Shown here: positions 12,685-21,934 of the stretch, piece by piece | Layout of the letters: each line of letters begins with the position of its first letter | Position numbering within the stretch: position 1 is the stretch's first letter | Source of the DNA: Gammaproteobacteria bacterium | Lineage (GTDB): Bacteria > Pseudomonadota > Gammaproteobacteria > Chromatiales > Chromatiaceae | Reading direction: 5' to 3' | DNA length: 64,000 nt | NCBI GenBank assembly: GCA_024510845.1 | Contig: JANEMA010000003.1 | Coordinates: forward strand, 18,102-82,101 | Notes under the pieces: model-generated | The model's database searches: none | Seen by the model: the letters and a program-made list of their open reading frames with translations, nothing else | What the model was told of the DNA's origin: nothing | Made by a program: the position numbers and the translations under genes

Positions 12685-14058
12685 ATGAAGATTATCATTC
12701 TGGGTGCCGGACAGGTGGGTACCTCGGTGGCGCACAATCTGGCCTCGGAGGCCAATGACATCACCGTGGTCGATCAGAACGGCGAGTTGCTGTGCGATCT
12801 TGCCGACCGCCTGGACATCCGCACTGTGCAGGGACTGGCCTCGCATCCCGGCGTGCTCGCCCAGGCCGGCGCGGACGATGCCGACATGCTGATCGCGGTG
12901 ACCAACAGCGACGAGGTCAATATGGTGGCCTGCCAGGCTGCCTGGACCCTGTTTCACACCCCACGCAAGATAGCACGAGTGCGTGCTCCGGAATACATCA
13001 AGCACCCGGCGCTTTTCTCGCAGGAGGCGCTGTCCATCGACGTGCTGATCAGTCCCGAGCAGTTGGTCACCGACTACATCATGCGCCTGATCGAGCACCC
13101 CGGTGCCTTGCAGGTGCTCGATTTTGCGGGTGGTCGGGTGCGCTTGGTGGCGGTACGCGCTTTCTACGGCGGACCACTGGTCGGCCACGAGATCCGCGAC
13201 CTGAATGAATGGCTCAAGGGTGGTGAGGCGCGTATTGCTGCCATCTATCGCAAGGGACGGGCCATCGAGCCGCAGGGCAACACAGTGATCGAGGCCGACG
13301 ACGAGGTGTTCTTCCTCGCCGCGGCGCAGAATATCCAGGCGGTGCTCAAGACCCTGCGGCGCTCGGAAAAGCCATTTCGTCGCCTGATCTTCGTCGGTGG
13401 TGGCAATATTGGCCGTCGTCTCGCCCAGGCGCTGGAGAACAATTTCCGGGTGAAGCTGATCGAGCGTGACCCCGAGCGCGTGGAGAACGTCGCCGAGAGC
13501 CTGCGCAACACTATCGTGCTGCATGGTGATGCCGCTGACGAGAACCTGTTGCTCGAGGAGAACATCGAGGAGACCGATGTTTTCTGCGCGGTGACCAACG
13601 ACGACGAGGCCAATATCCTCTCGGCGATGCTGGCCAAGCGCCTGGGGGCACGTAAGGTGATGGCCCTGATCAACCGGGCGGCGTATGTGGATCTGGTGCA
13701 GTCGGACGTGATCGACATCGCGATCTCACCGCAGCACGCCACTATCGGTTCCCTGCTGACCCACGTGCGACGTGGCGACGTGGTTGTGGTGCATTCGCTG
13801 CGCAGGGGGGCGGCAGAGGCCATCGAGGCGGTGGCACACGGCGATCACAAGACCTCACGTGTGGTCGGTCGCACGATCGAGGGTATCAAGTTGCCCAAGG
13901 GGACCAATATCGGCGCTATCGTTCGTGGTGACGAGGTCATTGTCGCCCACCACGACACTGTGATCGAATCCGAGGATCATGTCATCCTGTTCCTCATGGA
14001 CAAGCGCCGCATCCACGAGGTCGAACGCCTGTTCGCGGTGGACATCATCTTCCTCTGA
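12685..14058 (+). CDS. trkA: Trk potassium uptake NAD-binding protein TrkA
   Basis: [30 protein letters not shown]; two TrkA-N/TrkA-C repeats. Confidence 0.97.
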   Translation: MKIIILGAGQVGTSVAHNLASEANDITVVDQNGELLCDLADRLDIRTVQGLASHPGVLAQAGADDADMLIAVTNSDEVNMVACQAAWTLFHTPRKIARVRAPEYIKHPALFSQEALSIDVLISPEQLVTDYIMRLIEHPGALQVLDFAGGRVRLVAVRAFYGGPLVGHEIRDLNEWLKGGEARIAAIYRKGRAIEPQGNTVIEADDEVFFLAAAQNIQAVLKTLRRSEKPFRRLIFVGGGNIGRRLAQALENNFRVKLIERDPERVENVAESLRNTIVLHGDAADENLLLEENIEETDVFCAVTNDDEANILSAMLAKRLGARKVMALINRAAYVDLVQSDVIDIAISPQHATIGSLLTHVRRGDVVVVHSLRRGAAEAIEAVAHGDHKTSRVVGRTIEGIKLPKGTNIGAIVRGDEVIVAHHDTVIESEDHVILFLMDKRRIHEVERLFAVDIIFL

Positions 14059-14084
14059 CATCATGTACCTGCAATCGGCCCATC

Positions 14085-14200
14085 CTGGTCCCGACTGCGG
14101 CCTTTGCCTACTGGTATGAATGTCTTCGATGCCTTGGGCCATGTTTTCTCGACAAGTGGATATGGTTTTCACCACACTACTCCGGTCTTCTGGATGGATC
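14085..14200 (+). pseudogene. Remnant of a second trkH on the + strand, frameshifted
   Basis: ILVPTAAFAYW in one frame, then GMNVFDALGHVFST..GYGFHH in the next; matches GACALAYWLAGMSGFDAIAHAFSTVSTGGFSTHD of the intact TrkH in this window. Confidence 0.6.
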
Positions 14201-14203
14201 GAG

Positions 14204-15649
14204 TCAGGCGCGCCAGAACTCGGGAGTCATCAGCACCAGGATGGTGAAGATCTCGAGGCGTCCAAGCAGCATGGCGAACACGGCGATCAGCTTGCTTGGT
14301 TCGGATACCGAGCTGAAGCTGGTGGCCACTTCTCCCAGTCCGGGACCCAGATTGTTCATGGTGGCGGCAATAGCCGAAAAGGCGGAGACCTGGTCCAACC
14401 CGGTGGCCATCATCAACAGCATCAAGATCACGAAGCTTACGACGTAGGCTGCCATGAAGCCCCATACCGCCTGTACCGTCTGCGCCGAGATCACTTGGTT
14501 GCCCACGCGGATCGGTAGTTGCGCGCGTGGGTGGATCAGACGGCGTACCTCGCGCCACCCTTGGTGAGTGAGCAGTACGATGCGTACTACCTTCATGCCG
14601 CCGGCGGTGGACCCGCCACAACCGCCGATGAAGCTGATGAAGATCAGAAGCACCGGCACGAAGCTGGGCCAGTGTGAGAAATCCACGGTTCCGAAACCGG
14701 TGCTGGTGATTACTGATATCACTTCGAAGATGCTGTTGCGCAGGGCGCTGACATAGTCGGGGTAGGTCCCGGCGAAGTGCAGAAAGCCACTGATCACCAA
14801 CACCATTGCGAGAATGATCAGCAGGAAGGCGCGGACTTCCACGTTACCCAGGTAGGTGAGCGGGTTGCGTTGCCGCCATGCCAGATAGTGTACGCTGAAG
14901 TTGATCGCGCCCAGGGTCATGAACAGAATGGATATGCCCTCGATCAGCGGGTTGTCGAAGAAGCCCAGGTTGGCGTCGTGGGTCGAGAAGCCGCCAGTGG
15001 AGACGGTGGAGAAGGCATGTGCTATGGCGTCGAATCCGCTCATGCCAGCCAGCCAGTAGGCCAGGGCGCAGGCACCGGTCATGCCCACGTAGAAGCTCCA
15101 GAGATAACGGGCGGTCTGACTCAGGCGGGGGGTGAGCTTTTCTTCCTTGAATGGACCCGGGGCTTCGGCCTTGTACAGCTGCATGCCACCGATGCCCAGC
15201 ATGGGCAGCACCGCGATGGCGAGCACAATCATGCCCATGCCGCCCAGCCACTGGAGCAATTGACGGTAGAACAGCAGGGAGTGCGGCAGCTTGTCGAGAC
15301 CGCTGATCACCGTAGCGCCGGTGGTAGTGAATGCCGAGACTGCTTCGAACAATGCGTCCACGGGGCCGAGGTGGGCGCTGAGCACGAAGGGCAGTGAGGC
15401 CAAGCTGCCCACGCCGGTCCAGAACAGGGCGACTACCAGGAATCCGTCGCGATTGTTCAAGTTGTGGCGTGCGCGTCCTCCAACCAGCAGGAAGACGAGA
15501 CCGGCGCCCAGGCTGGTGCCGATGGCCTGCAGAAAATGCCCGACCTCCTGCTCGCCGTAGAGGACCGCGACTGCCAGCGGAGCGAGCAGGACCAGGCCAA
15601 AGCCGAGTGAGAAGAAACCGATGATGCGGGCGATGGTGCGGATGTGCAT
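14204..15649 (-). CDS. trkH: Trk potassium uptake transmembrane protein TrkH
   Basis: 481 aa; EAVSAFTTTGATV, AFSTVSTGGFSTHDAN, GGCGGSTAGGMKVVR selectivity motifs. Confidence 0.97.
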   Translation of the reverse strand: MHIRTIARIIGFFSLGFGLVLLAPLAVAVLYGEQEVGHFLQAIGTSLGAGLVFLLVGGRARHNLNNRDGFLVVALFWTGVGSLASLPFVLSAHLGPVDALFEAVSAFTTTGATVISGLDKLPHSLLFYRQLLQWLGGMGMIVLAIAVLPMLGIGGMQLYKAEAPGPFKEEKLTPRLSQTARYLWSFYVGMTGACALAYWLAGMSGFDAIAHAFSTVSTGGFSTHDANLGFFDNPLIEGISILFMTLGAINFSVHYLAWRQRNPLTYLGNVEVRAFLLIILAMVLVISGFLHFAGTYPDYVSALRNSIFEVISVITSTGFGTVDFSHWPSFVPVLLIFISFIGGCGGSTAGGMKVVRIVLLTHQGWREVRRLIHPRAQLPIRVGNQVISAQTVQAVWGFMAAYVVSFVILMLLMMATGLDQVSAFSAIAATMNNLGPGLGEVATSFSSVSEPSKLIAVFAMLLGRLEIFTILVLMTPEFWRA

Positions 15650-15661
15650 GGTGGTCTTGGG

Positions 15662-15975
15662 CTGTCAGGGCAAGATGCTGCGTTCCAGTGTGGCACAGTT
15701 TGCCTGCTCGATGGTCAGTCTCAGCGCGGTGTTGGCGTACAGATCGTCGGGGTGAGCCTCGTGCTCCAGCGCCGAATACCTCGCTTTCAACATCTTGTTG
15801 TGGAGACTGAGATTGACTTTGTCCTCGGTTCATTGCCGGTTCTGGATGTTCTGCACCTATTCGGAACAGCTTACGCACACACCACTGGTGTTGGCCAGGA
15901 TGTCCGGTAGTACCGGGGTGTCGCGTGGCTGCAGGACCCGCTCGGACTGGGGAGTGACGGGGTCGTTTTGCCGCC
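15662..15975 (-). pseudogene. Glutamate (Glu/Leu/Phe/Val-type) dehydrogenase C-terminal fragment with in-frame stops
   Basis: Reverse frame reads [68 protein letters not shown]...; [21 protein letters not shown] is the GDH signature, with both expected Trp positions now stops. Confidence 0.75.
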
Positions 15976-15989
15976 TCGACCATCAGCCA

Positions 15990-16513
15990 CGCATGGATAA
16001 CACCGGCGTTTGCGACCATGGTCGTGAGTCGATTCCGCCGGAGAAGCTTCTGAGAGCCCAACTGCTGATGGCATTCTGCACTATTCGCAGCGAACGCCAG
16101 TTCAGTTGTATGGAACAGGTCGACTACTGGAAGGAGATATTGCACGACGCTTCTTTGCCCGGGTGTTCGGCCAGGTCGAACGGGGCGGCCTGCTGTTCAG
16201 GGAATACTTCAGCGTGGATGGCACGATGATCGAGGCGCAGGCCTCGCTCAAGAGCTACCGACCAAAGGATGAAGAGGATCCACCTGGAGGTGGAGTCCGT
16301 AATCCCGATGTCGATTTCCACGGAGAGGAGCGGTGCCGGGACACGCAGAATCCAAGACTGACATTGAGGAATGCCTCGGCCGGGCCAAGACGGTTGGTGG
16401 GTTGCGCGAGAGCCAGTTTGTGGGGCGCGATAAGGCCGGGCTTTCAGTTTGTGCTGAGCATGGCTGCTACAACACTAGTTCGCATGCACAATCTCAAAGG
16501 GGTGGCACGATGA
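15990..16513 (+). pseudogene. IS5-type transposase remnant with multiple internal deletions and frameshifts
   Basis: IPPEKLLRAQLLMAFCTIRSERQ..MEQVDY / EGDIARRFFARVFGQVERGGLLFREYFSVDGTMIEAQASLKSYRPKD / NPDVDFHGEERCRDT / IEECLGRAKTVGGLRESQFVGRDK / FVLSMAATTLVRMHNLKGVA, spread over three frames. Confidence 0.85.
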
Positions 16514-16633
16514 CGGAAAAGGTGTCAAGGGGGCAGTGCGCCTGTGGGTAATGTTTGTATCCTGTCCCGGGGCATTGTCCTGCATGTCGTGTTCCAATCG
16601 CCAAATTGTCGATACACATAGTATCCTGCGCGC

Positions 16634-19345
16634 ATGGAAAATCGTCCCCCCTTGATTCTCGTCGATGGGTCTTCGTATCTGTTTCGGGCTTTCCACGCGC
16701 TGCCGGCATTGACCAATTCGCAGGGCCAGCCCACTGGCGCTATCGTCGGTGTGGTGAACATGCTGCGCAAGTTGCGCAACGATTACCAGCCCACGCATTT
16801 CGCCGTGGTGTTCGACGCTCCGGGCAAGACCTTCCGCGACGACCTGTATGCCGAGTACAAGGCCAACCGCCCGCCCATGCCCGACGAACTGCGGATGCAG
16901 ATCGAGCGGCTGCACGAGATCATCCGCGCGATGGGATTGCCGCTGCTGGTGATCGACGGGGTGGAGGCCGACGACGTGATCGGCACCCTCGCCCGCCAGG
17001 CCGCTGAGCAGGGCATGGATGTACTCATCTCCACCGGTGACAAGGACATGGCGCAGCTGGTGGGCGAACATGTCACCCTGGTCGATACCCTGCAGGATAC
17101 GGTGCTCGATCGCGAGGGGGTGATCGCCAAGTTCAGCGTGGCTCCGGAGCAGATCGTGGACTACCTGACCCTGGTCGGCGACACATCGGACAATATCCCC
17201 GGGGTGCCCAAGGTCGGTCCCAAGACCGCGGCCAAGTGGTTGCAGCAGTACGGTTTGCTCGACGCGCTGGTGGTGCATGCCGACGAGATCCGTGGCAGGG
17301 TGGGCGAGAATTTGCGTGCCAGCCTGGATCAACTGCCTTTGTCGAAGCAACTGGCCACTATCAAGTGCGATGTCGAATTGCCGCTGGCACCACAGGATCT
17401 GGTGCCCGGTGAGCCCGATGTGGTGCGTCTGCGAGTGATTTATCGCGAGCTCGAGGCACGGCGATTACTCGCTGTACTGGAAGAGGAGGTGGGCGAGGAA
17501 GATGGCGGTGACGAACGGCCATCAGAGGTTGCTCAGGATTACCCGATCATCACTGATGAGGCAGTGTTCGAAGACTGGTTGCAACGGCTGGAGGCAGCGG
17601 ATCTGTTCGCCTTCGATACCGAGACCACCAGTCTGAACTACATGCAGGCCGAGGTGGTTGGCGTGTCCTTCGCGGTGGCTCCCGGTGAGGCGGCCTATGT
17701 GCCATTGGCGCACAACGATCCGGACACCCCGCAACAGCTCGACCGTGAGCAGGTGCTGGCGCGTCTGCAGCCGCTGCTGGCCTCGGGGCGGGTGTGGCTG
17801 ATCGGTCAGCACATCAAGTACGACATGAACGTACTGGCCAACCATGGCATCGTGCTGGAGGATGTCGCCTTCGACACCATGCTCGAGTCCTACGTACTGG
17901 ATGCTGTCGCCGGACGTCACGACATGGACTCGCTGGCCGAGCGCTACCTGGGGTATCGCACCATCCGCTACGAGGAGATCGCCGGCAAGGGCGCGAAGCA
18001 ATTGCGTTTCGAGCAGATTCCCGTGGCCCAGGCCGGCCCCTATGCCGCCGAGGATGCCGACATCGCCCTGCGCCTGCACCAGGCCCTGTGGCCGAAGCTC
18101 GAGGCCGAACCGAAGCTGGCGGCTGTGCTGCGCGAGATCGAGCTGCCGCTGGTGCCGGTGCTCTCGCGCATGGAGCGCACCGGGGTGCGGGTCGATCGTG
18201 AGATGCTGGCGTGCCAGAGCCAGGAACTGGCCGGGCGCCTGCATGCCTTGGAGCAGCAGGCCTATGCCATCGCCGGGCGGTCGTTCAACATGGGATCGCC
18301 CAAGCAGATCGGCCAGATCTTCTTCGAGGAGCTGGGCCTGCCGGTGATCCGCAAGACGCCCAAGGGGGCCCCCTCGACCTCCGAGAAGGTCCTGCAGGAA
18401 CTGGCCGAGCAGGGCTTCGAGCTGCCGCAAGTGATCCTCGAGCATCGGGGACTGGCCAAGCTCAAGTCCACCTACACCGACAAGCTGCCGGAGATGATCG
18501 ACCCGCGTACCGGGCGGGTGCACACCAGCTATCACCAGGCGGTGGCCGCCACCGGTCGCCTGTCCTCGTCGGCTCCCAACCTGCAGAATATCCCGGTGCG
18601 CACCGAGGAGGGGCGGCGCATTCGCCAGGCCTTCGTGCCCGAGTCGGGCTGGATCATGCTGGCGGCCGACTATTCACAGATCGAGTTGCGCATCATGGCG
18701 CACCTCTCGGGTGACGAGGGGCTTCTGCGCGCCTTCGCCGAAGGCCGTGACATCCACCGTGCCACCGCTGCTGAGGTGTTCGGCAAAGGTGACCCTGAAA
18801 AGGTCAGCGATGAGCAGCGGCGCTCGGCCAAGGCCATCAATTTCGGTCTGATCTACGGTATGTCTGCCTTCGGACTGGCACGTCAGCTCGGTATCGAACG
18901 CGGCGAGGCGCAGCAGTATATCGACCGCTATTTCGAGCGTTATCCGGGGGTGCGTGCCTTCATGGAACGCATCCGCGAACAGGCGTGCGAGCAGGGCTAT
19001 GTCGAGACCCTGTTCGGCCGTCGCCTGTACCTGCCCGAGATCAAGTCGCGCAATGGCGTGCGTCGGGCTGCCGCCGAGCGCACCGCCATCAATGCGCCCA
19101 TGCAGGGTACGGCAGCGGATATCATCAAACGTGCCATGATCGTGCTGGCTGGCTGGCTGCAACGGGAGGCTCCCGAGGTGCGTTTGCTGATGCAGGTACA
19201 TGATGAGCTGGTGTTCGAGGTGGCGCCGGAGGTACTGGAGCCGGCTCGCGAGCGTATCCGTGAGTACATGTCGGGGGCCGCCGAGCTGGCGGTGCCTCTG
19301 GTAGTGGATATCGGGGTTGGTGAGAACTGGGATCAGGCGCACTGA
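16634..19345 (+). CDS. polA: DNA polymerase I
   Basis: 903 aa; 5'-3' exo, 3'-5' exo (FAFDTETTSLN), polymerase motifs DYSQIELRIMAHLSGD, RRSAKAINFGLIYGMS, QVHDELVFE. Confidence 0.98.
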   Translation: MENRPPLILVDGSSYLFRAFHALPALTNSQGQPTGAIVGVVNMLRKLRNDYQPTHFAVVFDAPGKTFRDDLYAEYKANRPPMPDELRMQIERLHEIIRAMGLPLLVIDGVEADDVIGTLARQAAEQGMDVLISTGDKDMAQLVGEHVTLVDTLQDTVLDREGVIAKFSVAPEQIVDYLTLVGDTSDNIPGVPKVGPKTAAKWLQQYGLLDALVVHADEIRGRVGENLRASLDQLPLSKQLATIKCDVELPLAPQDLVPGEPDVVRLRVIYRELEARRLLAVLEEEVGEEDGGDERPSEVAQDYPIITDEAVFEDWLQRLEAADLFAFDTETTSLNYMQAEVVGVSFAVAPGEAAYVPLAHNDPDTPQQLDREQVLARLQPLLASGRVWLIGQHIKYDMNVLANHGIVLEDVAFDTMLESYVLDAVAGRHDMDSLAERYLGYRTIRYEEIAGKGAKQLRFEQIPVAQAGPYAAEDADIALRLHQALWPKLEAEPKLAAVLREIELPLVPVLSRMERTGVRVDREMLACQSQELAGRLHALEQQAYAIAGRSFNMGSPKQIGQIFFEELGLPVIRKTPKGAPSTSEKVLQELAEQGFELPQVILEHRGLAKLKSTYTDKLPEMIDPRTGRVHTSYHQAVAATGRLSSSAPNLQNIPVRTEEGRRIRQAFVPESGWIMLAADYSQIELRIMAHLSGDEGLLRAFAEGRDIHRATAAEVFGKGDPEKVSDEQRRSAKAINFGLIYGMSAFGLARQLGIERGEAQQYIDRYFERYPGVRAFMERIREQACEQGYVETLFGRRLYLPEIKSRNGVRRAAAERTAINAPMQGTAADIIKRAMIVLAGWLQREAPEVRLLMQVHDELVFEVAPEVLEPARERIREYMSGAAELAVPLVVDIGVGENWDQAH

Positions 19346-19500
19346 ACCCTGTCCATTCGACGACAGGGATGTGTGTGGTCGGTGTGGAATTACTGGTGGC
19401 AGGTGATCATGGGCGATGATCAGCCGGGTCTTCGTCTGGGTACTTGCTACTTTCTCCGATGCCGGTTCCTGCCTTTTTCACCGTGTCGTCGATTACCAGG

Positions 19501-19645
19501 CCAACCATGGCCAGGCAGTGTGGTACATGAGTTCCAGCGTCATCATCTGATACCGAATGGTATTGTGCAGAAGCTGGTAGTCGAGGTGCTGTACTTGGTT
19601 GTGCGCATCGCCCTTGCTGCCGGGTGTCTGTTCCGCGGGTCCGCC
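19501..19645 (-). pseudogene. Unidentified coding-like remnant between polA and pfp
   Basis: Reverse frame GPAEQTPGSKGDAHNQVQHLDYQLLHNTIRYQMMTLELMYHTAWPWLAW* with no ATG in frame upstream; protein-like but unassigned. Confidence 0.3.
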
Positions 19646-19674
19646 GAAAAAACCCCGCCACGGTGGGCGGGGTT
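19646..19674 (-). terminator. Rho-independent terminator downstream of the phosphofructokinase gene
   Basis: AACCCCGCC-CACCGT-GGCGGGGTT followed by TTTT on the reverse strand. Confidence 0.8.
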
Positions 19675-19694
19675 CATGTGTCGAGCGGATTCCT

Positions 19695-20951
19695 TCAGAT
19701 CTCGAAGGGTGGTAGCTTCTTCTCGATAGTGGCCAGCCTGAGGGTCACGTAGCGCGGCATGCCGTTTTCGTCGTACTTGGGATAGGCTTCGCCCTTGATC
19801 AGTGGATAGAGGTATTCCTTGCACTTGTCGGTGATGCCGTAACCGTCTTCGGAGATGAAGTCCAGGGGCATCATCTTCTCGACGTTGGCGACCTCGGACA
19901 GCGGGGCCTCGCCAATACTCCACTTGTAGGGCGAGGAAGACTCACGCACCACGGTGGGCATGATGGAGTTCTTGCCTTCCAGTGCCTTTTCGACCGCGGT
20001 GGCGCCCAAGGCGTAGGCCTGTTCCACGTCGGATTCCGAGGCCAGGTGGCGTGCTGCGCGCTGCAGGTAGTCGGCCACCGCCCAGTGGAACTTGTGGCCC
20101 AGGACATCCTTGATCATGTTCGCGACCACCGGGGCGGCGCCGCCGAGCTGGGCGTGACCGAAGGAGTCGCGGGTACCCTGCTCGGCCAGGAACTTGCCGT
20201 CCGGCCAGTGGCAGCCCTCGGAGACCACCACGGTGCAGTAGCCGTGTTCCTTCACCCTGGTGTCCACCGCGGTGAGGAACTTGTCCTTGTCGAATTCCAC
20301 CTCGGGGAACAGGGTCACGACCGGGATGCCGTAGTCCTCGACCAAGGCGCCGGCGGCGGCAATCCAACCGGCATGGCGGCCCATGACCTCGATCACGAAG
20401 ATCTTGGTCGAGGTCGCGGCCATGGAGCGCACGTCATAGCTGGCCTCCAGGGTGGAGACGGCGATGTATTTGGCCACCGAGCCGAAGCCTGGGCAGTTGT
20501 CGGTGATTGGAAGGTCGTTGTCCACGGTCTTGGGGATATGGATGGCCTGCACAGGGAAGCCCATCTTCTCGGACAGCTGCGAGATCTTGTAGCAGGTGTC
20601 GGCCGAGTCGCCGCCGCCGTTGTAGAAGAAATAGCCGATATTGTGGGCCTTGAAGATCTCGATCAGCCGTTCGTACTCGCGCTGGTTCTCTTCCAGACTT
20701 TTGAGCTTGTAGCGGCAAGAACCGAAGGCACCCGAGGGGGTGCTCTTGAGTGCCGCTACGGCTTCGTCCGACTCCTGGCTGGTGTCGATCAGTTCCTCGG
20801 TGAGCGCGCCGATGATGCCGTTGCGACCGGCATAGACGTTGGCGATCTTGTCGGGGTGCTTGCGGCAGGTCTCGATGACCCCGCATGCCGATGCATTGAT
20901 GACGGCGGTCACGCCGCCGGATTGGGCGTAAAAGGCATTTTTGGCACTCAT
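19695..20951 (-). CDS. pfp: 6-phosphofructokinase, pyrophosphate-dependent type
   Basis: MSAKNAFYAQSGGVTAVINASACGVIETC; FYNGGGDSADTCYKIS, PKTVDNDLPITDNCPGFGSVAKYIA; lineage resembles PPi-PFK. Confidence 0.9.
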   Translation of the reverse strand: MSAKNAFYAQSGGVTAVINASACGVIETCRKHPDKIANVYAGRNGIIGALTEELIDTSQESDEAVAALKSTPSGAFGSCRYKLKSLEENQREYERLIEIFKAHNIGYFFYNGGGDSADTCYKISQLSEKMGFPVQAIHIPKTVDNDLPITDNCPGFGSVAKYIAVSTLEASYDVRSMAATSTKIFVIEVMGRHAGWIAAAGALVEDYGIPVVTLFPEVEFDKDKFLTAVDTRVKEHGYCTVVVSEGCHWPDGKFLAEQGTRDSFGHAQLGGAAPVVANMIKDVLGHKFHWAVADYLQRAARHLASESDVEQAYALGATAVEKALEGKNSIMPTVVRESSSPYKWSIGEAPLSEVANVEKMMPLDFISEDGYGITDKCKEYLYPLIKGEAYPKYDENGMPRYVTLRLATIEKKLPPFEI

Positions 20952-20969
20952 GTTCATCCTCTTGATCAT

Positions 20970-21326
20970 TTAGGTATCCAGATTACCGTGCTCGCGGGCT
21001 GCGTAGTCGGCCTGGGCCTGCAACAGCGAGACAGTACATTCGGTGAGATCGTCGTATTCGTGCACACCGGTGCCGTATTGTTGGTAGCCCCGGTAGAAGA
21101 ACTGGCAACGGTAGCGGTTTTCGCCGGTTTTGAAGATCACGAAGTGACAACTCTCGCTGTCTTCCCAGAAGAACACGGGGCACAGGCTCAGCTCGCGATC
21201 GGCGGGGTTGAGACGGATCTCTGCGTCGGCGAATTCCAGCTTGGGCGGAGGGTCGCCGTAACGTTCCTTGAGCGTGGTCTCCACGATCCAGCGTTCGGTA
21301 TCGGTGATGTCAGAGATGTCGCTCAT
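20970..21326 (-). CDS. Conserved-looking hypothetical protein, 118 aa
   Basis: MSDISDITDTERWIVETTLKERYGDPPPKLEFADAEIRLNPADRELSLCPVFFWEDSESCHFVIFKTGENRYRCQFFYRG...; immediately upstream of pfp on the same strand. Confidence 0.65.
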   Translation of the reverse strand: MSDISDITDTERWIVETTLKERYGDPPPKLEFADAEIRLNPADRELSLCPVFFWEDSESCHFVIFKTGENRYRCQFFYRGYQQYGTGVHEYDDLTECTVSLLQAQADYAAREHGNLDT

Positions 21327-21738
21327 CGGTTCGTCTCGAGAAAACGGGACACGATTCTGCCCGGCGGGCCGCCAGAATAGTGTGCAGTGTATTGTGCGAA
21401 CGATGGCGGGTCAGGCAAGACAACGAACTGAAAAACTACAGAATTCAAGTGAGCCTCTCGGGTTTCGTGAAAAGATTTTCGGAAATCCGGTCCTTGAACA
21501 TCGACTCAATCTTTGTATCACAGCCCGCCTGCATCCGTTTCCTTGCGCTATGTCCCGCTGGTTTACAGCACAAGACAAAGCCAGAAAATGGTTTGACGCC
21601 ATATTCGGATGCTCGTTTTATTTCCCCTGTCTGGCGCGGAAGCACACGCCAGAAGAACCACTCACCCGGCGTCCATCCGCCCTTGCGCTCCCTGGCGGGT
21701 AGCGGCAGTGACAAAGTGGCCGAAAAGCCCGGTTCTCA

Positions 21739-21767
21739 TTGACAACGTAAAAATGTGCAATTAGCTT
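21739..21767 (+). promoter_or_regulatory. Candidate sigma-70 promoter upstream of the adenylate-kinase-like gene
   Basis: TTGACA (21739-21744), 17-nt spacer, TAGCTT (21762-21767). Confidence 0.35.
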
Positions 21768-21814
21768 AGACTAGGGAGGACAGGGCTAGCCAATGCAAAA
21801 CACGCATGCCCCCA

Positions 21815-21834
21815 TAGGAAATTCCTAATTTCCT
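21815..21834. promoter_or_regulatory. Palindromic operator-like site upstream of the adenylate-kinase-like gene
   Basis: TAGGAA-A-TTCCTA perfect odd palindrome inside AGGAAATT-CCT-AATTTCCT. Confidence 0.35.
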
Positions 21835-21934
21835 GATTGATGTTGCCGGTCTGCCGGGGGGCTGGCCCTGCCGTATCGGTGAATCGTCTCGGAGCATGAA
21901 CAAAACTAAACAAGCGTGTTGCGCAGGAGCCACC

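Noticed and set aside
21445-21714. 89-aa Cys-containing ORF (MSLPLPARERKGGWTPGEWFF...)
   Set aside because: No recognisable family and opposing frames are equally open; looks like non-coding intergenic DNA, though the ~500-bp gap remains unexplained.
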